From the NCBI GenBank assembly GCA_011033025.1, contig WFMF01000180.1:186001-250000 (forward strand): a stretch of 64,000 bases of DNA, written 5' to 3'. Below are positions 31,430 to 42,851 of the stretch, piece after piece. Both the position numbers and the translations under genes were made by a program. Source of the DNA: Beroe forskalii (taxonomy: Eukaryota; Ctenophora; Nuda; Beroida; Beroidae). The notes under the pieces are model-generated. The model saw only the letters and a list, made by a program, of their open reading frames with translations, was not told the DNA's origin and made no database searches. Each line of letters opens with the position of its first letter. Positions within the stretch are counted from its first letter, which is position 1.

Positions 31430-33640
31430 CACGGGGCTTTCCGGGCATTTGGGGAACCAATTGGAAATAAGGGGAAATTTGGTTGAAGTTTTCAAATCAC
31501 ACACAATAGGGCTGGTTATTTCAAGAAACGATTTGAGATAGCCGGTATCTGCATAATAAAGCTATGGTTACAGGGTCAGGCACTGTTGAGGCATAATAAA
31601 ATGTGCTTTTATTTTGCTGATCCATTCGAGAATTCATATGTGATGTCTTTTAATTTTGGCTTTGGGCGGAAATTGTTCCGTGCTGTTTTTTTGGGAACCG
31701 TTCGCAAAAAACGAATATAAAAACGATAAAAATCGGCGTTTTTCCCGGCTAAAAAAAGAATTTTTTTTCCCTTTTCCCAAGGAATAAAAAAAGCTCAAAA
31801 ACTAAGATGGGATTTCAAAATTTTGGATCACCTTTGGCGGAGATTCAATTAACCCAACCCAACTTTTCCTTTTAGATATATTTACTTAACTGAAATTTAA
31901 AGTCATAATATCTTTTTAAAGTCATGAATTATTGGTGTTAAAATATTTAAAGTAACCTATGTTTATAAATTTTGTAATAGACCTGTGATTAGAAAATATG
32001 CCTCTCGAGTCAGCTTTTCCCCTAAATGAATAGGGGGAAAAGGGTTTTCCCGATTCCAACAGGGCCCGGGGGGTGATGTAATTTTTAAAAAAAAGTTGTG
32101 TTGATGAGGTTTGGGCCGCCGTTTGGGGGAAATATAATTATAAACCTCAAATTCATTTTATTATTTTTTATTCCGGGAATTTTTTATAACCAAAAATTTT
32201 TAAATTTTTCCCTTGTAACCCCAATTTTTATTTAGGTTTTTTTAAATCAATTAAAGGAACCCGTTTTGGGAAGAGGGGGGGGAGGGGAAAAACCCCAAAG
32301 AACCCCTTTTGGCCTGCCCTTTTTTAAAAGACGTTTTCCGTCCCCCCCTCTATTTTAAGTCCGGGGAGTCCTTTTCCATCAAACCTCCAGTTGTGGCACG
32401 TCACGTAAGTTGTGATTCATCTCATCCCCGGTGAAAAAGAAAAGGGGGAAGGGCTGATTTTTATTTTGAGGGGAAATGTCCTAACGCCAGCGGGCCCCGC
32501 GTCACAATCCTGTTTCTGAATTATTTATCCTGTTTATTTAAAAAGAAACTGAGCGTACATTTGGGAAAAGTTAAAAATTGGCCGTTTTTTTAAAATTTGA
32601 AACTGGGTTTTAAATTGAAATTAAGCTTTTATTTTTTCAATGTTTGGTAATTATTTCTTTAATTTTTATTTATTAAAAAAAATTTGAATTTTTTGGAATA
32701 AATTAAAATTTTTATATTGGTGAGTTTTTTTATTATAAGGGTTAACGAACACTTTAAGGGGGGAGCGTTTGGCTGTAACGATGTCAAAAAGTTTTAAGGT
32801 TTACTATTTCAAGGGGGCCAGACCTGCAATGGGCCCCCGGTGTAGAAATCCGTGCCCAACATAATTTTCAACCCGGGAAATTGGGGCCGGGTGGGGAAAG
32901 AGGGAGATAAAGTTTTTTTTAAAAACTGTCTAAAAAAATTAGCCTAGATTTCCAAAAGAAAATTCGTTTCGGAAAAATTAAAAAACTTCACTATTTTAAA
33001 ATTAAAAAATTAAAAATTATTTTGTTTTGAAATTTGTATAAAACCTTTAACTGAAATTTTTTGAAAACTTTATGGGGGCCAAAACCCCCCTTTTTTTTAT
33101 TGGAAATTCAAAAATTAGATTCTTGAACTTCAAGATTTTTTTGGGTTGTGAAATTTATCAAATATAGAAAAAATTTAGAAATAACCTTTTCATGATTTTT
33201 CTTTTTAAAAAACATTAGATAAAAACCCAAAAAATTTAAAATTTTCACAGGACACAACAGTTTCCTATTATTTAAAACCCCAAAAAATTTAAAATTTTCT
33301 AAAAATTTTAAAAATTTAAAATTTTTGGGAAAACATTTTTGAAGATCCCCAACTTTTTTATAGTGCCAAATTTTTAAATTTTTAATTTAAATGATAAATT
33401 TTAAGAAAATATCAAATTTAAAAATAAGCTGTAGCCTATTTAAATTTGGCTTTTAATTTGTATGAAATTAAACGTTTTTTGAAAATTGGCGAGTTTAAAA
33501 ATTTTTTTGATGTCATAAAATTTTGGGCTTTTTTGGGGGTTTTTAAAAGTTATTATTTTTTGTTCAAATCAAAGAATCATTACAAAAAAGTTTCACAATC
33601 TGTGTCCGAAAAGGGATACAGGGGGTTGCCTGTTGTTTTT
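31430..33640. other. Homopolymer-ridden stretch, probable low-quality consensus
   Basis: The texture changes abruptly. Short homopolymer blocks (aaaatttt, ttttttcccttttccc, gggggggg, ccccc) crowd almost every line, mixed with AT-rich runs, and there are few ORFs over 60 codons. It looks like a region where homopolymer lengths were inflated or mis-called, rather than normal genomic DNA. No feature is called inside it. Any host exon here would be unreadable. Confidence 0.55.
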
Positions 33641-33641
33641 T

Positions 33642-33795
33642 AATGGTAGGCTCTGGGGAATGGTTGCCTGTGTCGTCTTCCCCCTCGCTACGCCCCTGAA
33701 TGGTAGAAGGGTCTAGGGGATGGTTGTATGGTTGCCTGTGTCGCCTTCCCCCTGGCTACGCCCTTGATTGGTAGAAGGCTCTGGGGAATGGGAGG
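33642..33795. repeat. ~75-bp tandem repeat, ~2.5 copies
   Basis: The unit aatggtaggctctggggaat followed by ggttgcctgtgtcg and cttccccctcgctacgccc recurs at about 33642, 33698 and 33766 with small changes. It lies just upstream of the TIR element at 33824. Confidence 0.75.
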
Positions 33796-34041
33796 ATTTC
33801 ATAAAATTATAAAGCTTGTCTTACACCGTGGTTCCTGTTACGAGAATTCTCGCGAGAATTCTTGCGAGGAGCGAGAATTCTCGCGAGAATTAAGAGTTTT
33901 TTTCAACGTAGTTCCTGTATACGGGTCTTCAGTTTTGCCCGTGAAGGAGCCCCTTGTAATTGATACAGGGGCTATGATAATTAATTCGCTTTGTTTACAT
34001 TGGCACAACATGACGAAACACTACACTACTAACTACTACTA

Positions 34042-34863
34042 CACTCAGTTTTTTTTAAAAGAAACTTATTGAAATCCTAGGCTACAAGTTTCTTATTTTT
34101 TCACGATTTTGAGCCTAAAAGTTTCTTAATCGGTTTCTTAATTCTACATACCGACATACCGTGCGAAAAATGTCTACGAAATTTCCAACATAGGAACCTA
34201 CTGTGTAGACTGTAGTTGAGGATTAGAATCGAACCTTCTGATATTTTCAGTTAAATTATACACTTTTAAGCATGTACCTATCTTAAAAGATTTGTGCAGC
34301 TGTATACAATAATGTTCAGGGATCTTCATTAAATGTTCTTCCAAAAAAGTTTGAAATTTTGAAATTTAGATAATTTCAAAATCATATAATGCTTGGAACT
34401 TTTGGAAATAGATATGGAACTGTAATAGTGTCCTGTCGCAACAACAATTTCTAAATTTCTGTTTTGTGCTTTATTATCTGGCATGTTACTTTAAACCGAA
34501 AAATCATGAAAGGTTCATTTTCTAAATTTCTATTCTATATTATGATCAATTATCACATATCCAGTGTAATACTGTAATAGAAGTTCAATAGAAGTACTAG
34601 ATTAGTTTCGGAATGTTCACAATCAAAATAGGGGTCTGGGGGCGCAGCCCCCAGAAGCCAGACGTATCATGTTAAAAGAATTTCAGTTGCAATAGGATTT
34701 TATACACAAATTTCAAAATCCTAGGCTAGAAGTTTCTTAATTTCTTAATTGTAAATCAGTGAAGTTTCTTAATTTTTCCGAAATTCTAGGCTAAGTTTCT
34801 TAAATTTTCGGAAATCCTAGGCTAAGTTTCTTATAGACAGTTTCTTATAAAAAAAACTGAGTG
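34042..34863. mobile_element. 822-bp MITE nested in the TTA element
   Basis: Terminal inverted repeats CACTCAGTTTTTTTTAAAAG and their complement ending at 34863 are flanked by TA (34040-34041 and 34864-34865). Near both ends the words cctaggctaagtttctta and related forms are iterated and inverted. A ggggctgggggcgcagcccc-type hairpin lies near 34628-34652. A fragment of the same family is at 39064-39205. Confidence 0.85.
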
Positions 34864-34892
34864 TAGGTACACAGTACAACTACACTCACACA

Positions 34893-35955
34893 GTCACACT
34901 ACACATCTTGAACGCAACAGTTTCATTACTGAACGCCAACATGGTTTCAGAAAAGGGAGAAGTTGTCTCTCAGAACTCGTTGATCATTTTTCAGAAGTAC
35001 TTGATATTATGACCAATGGCCATGACACGGACGCTATTTATGTGGACTTTGCCAAGGCTTTCGATAAGGTTGACCATGCAATACTACTTCAAAAACTCTA
35101 CAACTTAGGCATTCAAGGTAAGATTTATGACTGGATTAAGAATTTCCTCAGTGAACGCATTCAAAAAATCTCAGTAGATGGCTTTCATTCTGAACCTCGA
35201 TAATATGTAAAAAGTGGAGTTCCCAAAGGCACTGTACTTGGCCCAATCCTTTTTTCTAATCTACATTAATGATATTCGAACCATTTTACAGTACGCATCC
35301 CTCCGTAGCTTTGCTGACGATACCAGACTCGTCAAGAAAATTGAGTGTCACTCTGACCTAAAGTTGCTGCAAAAAGATCTTGAAAACGTCACTCAGTGGT
35401 CCATGGAGAACAACATGCAACTTCATGAAGACAAATTCGAATTTCTTCAACATAACGTCCCCAGTCTGAATAAACAATTACTCTTCAATCTCCCATTTAT
35501 CAAATATGAGCAGTGCTATGAAACTCCTAACGGAACCATTCTTGAGCCTATGTCTAGTGTAAGGGACCTCGGAATAGCTGTAACACCAGAGCTCTCCTGG
35601 ACCTCTCATATAAGGGCTATTGCTAAGAAGGCCACGTTAGGTGTTTTCAGATACCGTGACCATGATACCATGCTCACCCTATACAAAAGTCTAGTCCGAA
35701 GCCACCTCGAGTACTGTTGTCCATTATGGAACCCTCACAACAATATAAGTAATATTAAACTCCTTGAAGGTGTACAATGATCATTTACTGCCAAAATAGT
35801 TGGGTGCACAGACCTGAATTACTGGGAAAGGTAACTTCTCTACGGCTTATGTCACTACAACGGAGGAGGGAGCGCTACATTATCATTTACATGTGGAAAA
35901 TACTCCAAAACTTCATTCCAACATACACACAAAGCACTCGGGTGTAGCGTAAATA
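34893..35955 (+). pseudogene. LINE reverse transcriptase fragment
   Basis: The sequence reads FITERQHGFRKGRSCLSELV, then AIYVDFAKAFDKVDHAILL, a stop at about 35201, then (frame-shifted) GVPKGTVLGPILF, RSFADDTRLVKKI, NNMQLHEDKFEFLQ, EYCCPLWNPHNN and LEGVQ. After a stop at 35779 come YWER and LMSLQRRRERY. It is the same clade as the LINE at 22411-26040 but clearly diverged. Lacking the endonuclease and 5' part, it is a truncated dead copy. Confidence 0.9.
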
Positions 35956-36183
35956 CACAAAGCACAGATGACGTAATTTGTTTACACTCACGGATCATAG
36001 TCCCACCCTCGCGAGAAATTTGAACAGCTTTTCCTGCTTTTTTTTCTCGCGAGAATTCTCGCGAGAATTCTCGTGAAGATTTCTCGCGAGAATTTATGCA
36101 CAGGAACTACGTAAAATAAATTTCTCGCAAGAATTCTTGCAAGAATTCTCGCAAGAATTCTCGTAACAGGAACCACGGTGTTA

Positions 36184-38250
36184 TGGAAATTTTATTGGAG
36201 TTTTGACAGGTTTTGAATGGGCAGATTTTATGGTGTTCGAAAAGTTTCGTGATGATTTCTTGCACGCTAAGTTGAGTGATTTTGTGAAAGGTTCTAATAC
36301 TGTAATTCATGTTAAAAATATTTTTGACGTTTAGTTCCGATTTTGTTACAGACAAGCTGGAATTAGCGAAATTAATCCGTTTCGCGTGATGTTTTTAAAA
36401 CCGATAATTCGATGAAGTTTTAAAACTTAATTATCGAAAATATAACGTGTTTTCCATGACCAATGTTTCGAAATACTGAAATATTTTGTCGGTCTCGCTG
36501 CATAGCTTAATTTTAAAAGTTCTTGGGAACGCTCGAGAATACGGGGAAATTTTCTACCGAAGTCTAAAAGCTAGATATTTCTTAGCATACAGAGTATGAT
36601 GATAAAACAATTTTTTGGATAACCAAAAGTCCCACGGTTAGTCACTAGGATTTTTCCTCGTTCATTTTTACATAACACCTCTCCCTGCTATAGTAAGGTC
36701 AGGTTTTGAAAAACACTTGGGCATAGTGGTTTTTAGCATTGTAGTTGCACTCGTTAAAAATGTACTAATGTAACTATTTTAGCGTGCATAATGGGTGTAA
36801 ACTTATAAAGGAAAACTGCACAAACCTTCTTAAAAGTTGCATAATTCACTCGTTTACTCTTTGATTAGAAACATTAAAAGTAGTAAAATCGAAATAATTC
36901 AAAATATGTAGCCATAGATCCATTACAGCAATCCAGCGTTAGACAACCAGTCTAAAATAAAATACCAGACAACATGTCCCAGAGTTGAAGAATTGAAGAA
37001 TTAAAATGACGGCTTTTTAGTTTGTTTTCAAGTTTACTCAACTGCTCCGCTTCGCGCCCAATGAAGAATGAAGATGTTTAACTACCCAATTTCCAACCGT
37101 GAACCTTCAAAATATTTTGATATTATATAAACAAAGTAGCTTAGTAGCTTTAAAATATAAAAGATGGGTTCATTCACTACAATATGTCAAACTTTAACCC
37201 GAGATTTGTCTGTTTACAAAGATCAGCTATCCAATATATAATATTAGCTAGAGGTTAACCTATCCTAGGTTGACAGTGGGTGAATCTGAATTTGAGGAAT
37301 TACTGCACCCAACCAACCACTAAATTCTACATTATCAAGTTATAAATATACCAAGGAACGAATGATTTATAGTACAATTTGATGTGCCTGTTCAGAAATA
37401 TATATCCATGACAATTGTAAATTTGCAAAACCAAACAGTTAGACATGTATTAGTTTAACCAAAGCATTCAACTTGGTTCTCAAATATCAAATATGTGATT
37501 CTAGATTATCAGAAAATCTTCTCTGTTCAATGTACAGATCCTCCAAATCCTGATTTTTTTAGTAAATCACCCAAACCGGAGCTGTAATTTAGAAATATAA
37601 TTGATATGACAATGTCCAGTTTATATTTACGGTCATGCCAACAAATCAACTACACTGTGACCGAAGAAGAAGAAAAAGACGCATCATCCCGCATCATATT
37701 CTGGTAGCTACGCTGCAGGATTTATAATTGATGGCGTGTTGACGATGCTATTATCAAGATTCAACAATCAACATTGTGTTTTGATGACGTCATTATTTAG
37801 ATTAAAGATGGTGCGTTGATGATAATTACCGTTATTCACATGTCCCGTTCAAGTCGCCCATTTGAATCAAGGTGATTGGAATTACACTCCCATCAGTAAA
37901 CGACCGTGGCCTCGGCCAAACTCGACCATTTTTTCAAACCCCGCCTAGGCCTCGGCTAATTTTTGCATGATTTCGCTAATAAAGCAAAGATTTTTCTTTG
38001 TTACCCGATCAGAAAGTTTTTTACCCCAGCCAGGCCACTTCAGAAGGCGTGATTTTTGACAGACCACTTGAGCCACAAAAACAGGTCACTTTAGTCGGCC
38101 ATAATTCAGCCGGACTGGCCTTTCTAACCAGCCTTTAAAAAACGCCCTTTTTATTAACCGCTACTATGTTATTATTATTATTAATGGACGGACGGGCCTA
38201 GCCTGCTGCAGATGGTACAAAGTATTCCCTGCATTTCACGAGCCGTCTAA
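36184..38250. other. No gene seen
   Basis: AT-rich intron or intergenic sequence with no supported exon and no strong repeat, apart from a short (att)n run near 38170. Confidence 0.5.
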
Positions 38251-38273
38251 TTATTAATAATACCCTCTGGTGC

Positions 38274-38455
38274 TCGTCTGTAGGTCTATCTGGAGGGGTG
38301 AATCTAGCGAACACACTAATTCCATGCTCCCTGAACCGTCTACTTCAATAGTAACCTTCTTACCGGGGCATCTCTTCCTGGCGTCTTGCTGCGGGCTACT
38401 AAACACACCATTTGGGGAGCAGTAACTGCTCGGTGTCATTGATTCTGCGTTAAAC
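38274..38455 (-). CDS. Possible minus-strand exon, unidentified
   Basis: The minus-strand frame reads SMTPSSYCSPNGVFSSPQQD, then ARKRCPGKKVTIEVDGSGSM and ELVCSLDSPLQ. It has an acceptor-like acgcag at its 5' edge and a donor-like AGAGG|gtatta at its 3' edge; otherwise it stops after 61 codons from ATG. The residue mix looks protein-like, with three Cys and a beta-strand-like VTIEVDG. I do not recognise a family, and chance cannot be excluded. Confidence 0.25.
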
Positions 38456-39063
38456 GCCTGACCATTACGTCACACACGAGTGAATATTGTTCGTAGGCAA
38501 CGTTTCAATTATTTTTGCTGTCCGCTTGAACAAATCCTGATCCAGCCACCCAGCGAAACGTCTGATTTTAAAAATAATTTTCTTTCTAATAAATGATATG
38601 ATAAATAAATTATGTATTGAATATAACTTGCTTTTTGCTTTCATTATAAAACTTTTGCGGGCTACAAATTTTACTACGATTTGTCATCTTTGTGTAGTGA
38701 AATCCAATTAATGGACCGCTATAACATGCCGCCCATCTGTTCCGAGAATGGTAAGAGGCGTCATTTCCCACGTTTAATATGAATAATTAATGACGATCAA
38801 CGGCCTATTATTTTTGCAATGTCATCGTCGAAGAATATTGTAGCAATGTTTAAACATTATTAATCTACCGAAATTCAATTGTTACGAGCAATGAATTAGC
38901 TGCCGCGTGTTAATTAGCCGGAAGGTGTGCCAAAAATAGATCACAGATCGCGATTTATCGTAACGTTCGTGTAAATTGAGGGAGAAGTTAAACCCTTGGA
39001 AGTTATCACTGAGCGATGGGTTAAAAGATATGTTCTCAGTTTATATTTTCCGCCAAATGCTGT

Positions 39064-39205
39064 ACACTCAGTTTCTTTTTTTTCTTCTTTTTTTCATAAG
39101 AAACCGTCTGTAAGCAACTTAGCCTAAGATTCTCAAAAATTTAAGAAACTTAGCCTAGAATTTCGGAAAAAATAAGAAAGTTCACTGATTTCAAATTACT
39201 TCCCA
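39064..39205. repeat. Fragment of the 34042-type MITE
   Basis: It begins tacactcagtttctttttttt and then has aacttagcctagaatttcgg and aagttcactgatttcaaatta, matching end and subterminal words of the element at 34042-34863. The other end is missing. Confidence 0.7.
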
Positions 39206-40107
39206 AATTTTCTGAGCCTATACAACTCGGATAAATCTTGTCAGTGAAACTTTATCGAGTAAACTAGTGAGCTTACACGTCCAAACAGCTGCCCCATTGT
39301 CGTATTGTCCTATATTTATGACAAAACATTCTAAACAAAGCGCACTTTCAACTCACTTTTTGTAAAGATCCCTTGTTTGGGCCTGGAAAGTATTATTATA
39401 CAAACGTCTTCAATTGACCATTGAAAACAGTACCAATGATGTCATTCTCATCCAGGTATTCTTAGTTCGGGGGTCTCATAAGTATTATAATGACTACTTT
39501 GTCAATAATATGTAATAGGTACTTACTATCTAGAGCTATGTATATATGTTTTGCAGTTTCTTGTAACTATTGTAAAGGTTTTGCAATCATCATGTAGTTT
39601 TCCCTAAACAGTGTTAGGCCAGATGTCCAGTTAGGCCAAATAACCGAATACCAGGATAGCCGGTCCACTTTCGTACCTTACCAGTACCTTACCTGTGCTA
39701 GTCTTAAAACGGGCATGTAAACAAGCGAGCTTTACGTAATTGTAAGTGGTATTCATTGTTTTAAGTGTTTATACTCCCCCTGGCACAATACGAGCTCAGT
39801 AAGTACCTATATATCTAATATATAACAACAAATATAATATAATAAATATAATAACAATAAGAGCTCGTCCTATCTTCCTTTGTTGTGGGGAGAGCATACA
39901 GATGTGTGACTAAGACAAAGAGAATGTGACGTCATTGTCAGGGTTTATAATGGTGTTTGATGATCACTATCCATGCTCATGTATCTGGTGTATTGTGTAA
40001 GGGCCATTACCATTGTAATGACAACAATATGGTGATTGGCGAAGGTTGCCAGGCTCCGTTTGGAAATCTGTAAAGGAAATGGCTTGAGATGCGTGGGATG
40101 TATAACA

Positions 40108-40175
40108 GAGGGTTACCAGGGGTCACAGAGGGTCACCAGGGATCACAAAGGGTCAACAGGGGTTTTCAAGGATCA
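40108..40175. repeat. ~18-bp degenerate tandem repeat
   Basis: Repeats of gggtcac(a/c)gagggtcaccag-type words, about 3-4 copies, G-rich on the + strand. Confidence 0.6.
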
Positions 40176-40287
40176 GTCTAGTGTCAGACTGGGGTCATTG
40201 ATATTCGTCCATTCGACCATAAATACATTTTTAAGAAAGATGTATTCTTGATCCTCAATACGACTACCACACCACTAGAATTTGAAA

Positions 40288-40353
40288 CTTCTCACTTTTT
40301 GAGCTGTACAACCACCTCGACTTCGTTTCGGCGGGGTTGTGTGCACTCAAAGT
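40288..40353. repeat. Inverted repeat, ~28-bp arms
   Basis: ctcactttttgagctgtaca pairs with the tgtgcactcaaagtgag side, and ccacctcgacttcg with cggcgggg, around a ttt centre. It is followed by a gttgttaacaagttaacaac palindrome. Confidence 0.65.
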
Positions 40354-40627
40354 GAGTAGTTGTTAACAAGTTAACAACTTGTTGGAGATATATCCTGTAA
40401 GCGATATAATATATAGTGCAAGGAGAGTGAGAATGAAACTAAACAAGTGCTGGCTCCTGTTTGGGAAAATAAGCGATCAATCTATGATGTCACTATCAGG
40501 GTTTAAAGTAGTGTGTTGCTGACGTTTGAGTGTCCGTTTCGCACACTTTCTACCGCTACATGCCCTAAAATGTATGTTGAAATGTGTATGTATACTCGGT
40601 GTATGGGTGTATTATGTGTTTGTGCAG

Positions 40628-40673
40628 GGTTGTACGAAGCACTTTCGACTTCGCACACTCAAATGGAACTGTG
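40628..40673 (+). CDS. Unknown gene, exon 1 of 4 visible (46 bp)
   Basis: A microexon bounded by gtgcag|GG and ACTGTG|gtaagc. In the frame that fits the next exon it reads VVRSTFDFAHSNGTV. It enters needing two bases from an upstream exon and leaves in phase 0, matching the exon at 41997. FDFAHSNG faintly recalls a PAL strand (GF.MNFSNG), but the following exons do not look like PAL, so membership of the PAL gene is not claimed. The four exons together give about 116 residues of unrecognised, probably extracytoplasmic protein. Confidence 0.55.
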
Positions 40674-41996
40674 GTAAGCGACGAAGTTGTGAAGTTTATG
40701 TCTGTCATGCATCTGCCTATGTCTATAATGGTCTGTTTCTGGACTTTTGTCTATTTCTCTGTCTGTTTGTGAATATCAGCTATGTTACAATGTGGATATC
40801 CTTCTTCAGAGCCCTCTACGTTGGAAAATCTAGCGAATAGATGATGTGTAAAACGAAAGATTTCTGCCTCATATTGATGAGAGTTTAATTCAGTATATCA
40901 GCATTTCATTTTTTGTCAGAGCGATTGGGAATTTATGTATTCAATGAGTTCAGACTTTGGTCATCATGAACAGACGGCACTGCAAGGGGGAGACCATACT
41001 AAACACTTAATTCATATGATTGTATTATGCTGATTATGATTCATTATACATTATAGTGTACGTTATGAGGGTGTGATGTATTCTGAAAATGACTTACAAT
41101 CGGGAAGCACTTGAATGTATTGAATATGTACCCATACAAACATAGAATAGATCAGACCTGGAAAGTAGTCTCACTGTTCTATTTAAACCATTCATAGCAA
41201 TTATATTAGCAATAATATAGTAGCCAATTTCTGATCATCTGTGTTGGCAGATAAGAGAAAAACATATACCATGGGCTTTTTTCGTGAAATATTCAACAAA
41301 TTTTCTCTTTTTTAAACGAAATCGTCAGACAGATCACTATACGCAATTTGTATAGTGTGTAGTGTGGAGTGTATGGACTGTAAAAAGGCGAGTTTGCTGT
41401 AAAATATATACGCATACATTATAACCCGCACGTTTTATACACAACTAATATATTTACAAACTGTTGAAATCAGCACTTTTCCTGTTCCAATGGGAGACGT
41501 CTTGCCGTAATAAAGAGGCTGCTGTCGTAAAGTACGTGATTCTACGTCAGGAATTTGACACGCTAAACCATGATAATGCTGTCCATGTACTATATTTATT
41601 ATATAGTGTTTGCTCACGAGTCACGACGTGGAGTTACCTGTTTTAAAACAAATATTGTTATATTATTGATGAGCCGGTAAAATGTAGAACGAAACGTGAA
41701 AATCTACATTGAAAAAGTGTAAACATGATGGTAAAGTTTAAAACACTGCTCCGATAGATCTTAGCAACAACGAAACATACTGGATTTAGACCAGTATATT
41801 ACTATACTTTTAATAGAAATATACCACCAAAACGGTTGGACGGTTGGTAAAGTGACCCCCGTGGGGTTTTTGGGGGGTTGTCCCACCTCTAAATAACTAA
41901 ATAAGTAAATAAATAGGAACTTAGGAAAGAATGATAATACTTGAGAAAAATCAATAAGAATAAGATAATTTTGGCTAACCCTGCCCTTGTTTTCAG

Positions 41997-42094
41997 AGCA
42001 GCTATCCTCTCATCATAGACCCGTCCTCCATCCTATCAAAGTTCCCTGTGGACATCATGTCCCACCTGCCCCGAGACAGCTCCTCAGTAATCAG
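41997..42094 (+). CDS. Unknown gene, exon 2
   Basis: Bounded by ttttcag|AG and ATCAG|gtcagt. Reads SSYPLIIDPSSILSKFPVDI, then MSHLPRDSSSVIR. Enters in phase 0 and leaves in phase 2. I do not recognise the family. The last ~22 bp of this exon plus its donor site are duplicated several times in the downstream intron (42117-42345). Confidence 0.68.
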
Positions 42095-42350
42095 GTCAGT
42101 TTAGGGGAATTTCTAGGCTAGTTGCTGGGACAGCTCTTCAGTAATCAGGTTGGTTCAGGGCAATTTCTAGGGCAATTTCTGGGACAGCTCCTCGGTAATC
42201 AGGTCAGTTTAGAGCAATCTTAGGGCAATTGCTGAGACAGCTCCTCAGTAATCAGGTCAGTTTACCCTGGCAGTTTCTTGGGCAATTTTTAGGGTAATTT
42301 CTAGGGTAGTTGCTGAGACCGCTCCTCAGTATTCAGGTCAGTTTAGGGTA
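42073..42350 (+). repeat. Tandem copies of an exon-end/5' splice site junction
   Basis: The junction gacagctcctcagtaatcag|gtcagttta (real donor at 42095) recurs in diverged form with copies ending at about 42148, 42203, 42257 and 42334. They are separated by filler of gcaatttctagggcaattt-type words. Every copy keeps the CAG|GT(c/t)(a/g)GTT donor. Reading through the first donor gives an immediate stop (AGG TCA GTT TAG), so use of a later donor would truncate the protein. Confidence 0.85.
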
Positions 42351-42506
42351 GTTGATTTAATTGAGGAATGAAAGATCATGGTTTTTTGCACTTTGTTTTT
42401 TTGTATTTCTTGGGTCAGCCGACCATAAAACTATAAAGGTATAAAGTGTAATTTTTATTTTCACCATTTTCTAATTATTCTAATTCATTTGTTCTTACTT
42501 TTTCAG

Positions 42507-42601
42507 AATGATCGAGTCCTACTTCGGGGGTCAGAGAGTGACCAGTTTCAGTGGATTCCACGAGGGATCCAGGATTAACTGGTCTATTGGACCTGTAACT
42601 G
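42507..42601 (+). CDS. Unknown gene, exon 3
   Basis: Bounded by tttttcag|A and TAACTG|gtgagt. Reads (R)MIESYFGGQRVTSFSGFHEG, then SRINWSIGPVT. Enters in phase 2 and leaves in phase 1, both agreeing with its neighbours. No domain recognised. Confidence 0.72.
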
Positions 42602-42740
42602 GTGAGTTATCAGTATCCAAAAGTGTTAGCTAACCCACATATTGCGTGACATGTATTGCGTGAGACCATGGGTCACGTGACTTGACATGAACCAATCACT
42701 TCTCTCCTCCGCTTGAAATGAACCAATCACAATCGCGCAG

Positions 42741-42851
42741 GAGAGACAGACAACGCGTGTACGATTCAGCTGTTATCTCTGACGAAGCGAGTTAAGATCT
42801 TCAAGGAGATCCCAGTTAGAACGAGTGGATGTACTGTCCCAGCAGCACTCG
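42741..42851 (+). CDS. Unknown gene, exon 4
   Basis: Bounded by cgcgcag|GA and GCACTCG|gtaagt after a short 139-bp intron. Reads GETDNACTIQLLSLTKRVKI, then FKEIPVRTSGCTVPAALG. It leaves in phase 1, so the gene continues. Two cysteines and alternating hydrophobic residues suggest a beta-rich secreted or lumenal segment; this is inference. Later exons were not found. Confidence 0.72.

Larger units (their letters stand above)
33824..36180. mobile_element. 2.36-kb TIR element with TTA duplication and TCTCGCGAGA palindromes
   Basis: Ends CACCGTGGTTCCTGTTACGA (33824-33843) and its complement (36161-36180) are flanked by TTA (33821-33823 and 36181-36183), a PIF/Harbinger-like 3-bp duplication. Inside each end, gagaattctcgcgagaattc palindromes are repeated, likely protein-binding or hairpin modules. 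The interior carries a nested MITE (34042-34863) and a broken LINE RT (34893-35955), and there is no transposase. All ORFs with Arg/Ala/Ile repeats at the right end come from the palindromes. Confidence 0.88.

Noticed and set aside
35988..36355. Minus-strand ORFs with Ile-Leu-Ala-Arg repeats
   Set aside because: Translation of the TCTCGCGAGA palindromes at the end of a TIR element.
40628..40673. Assigning the microexon to PAL because FDFAHSNG resembles a PAL strand
   Set aside because: The incoming phase does not fit PAL exon c directly and the following exons show no PAL motifs.
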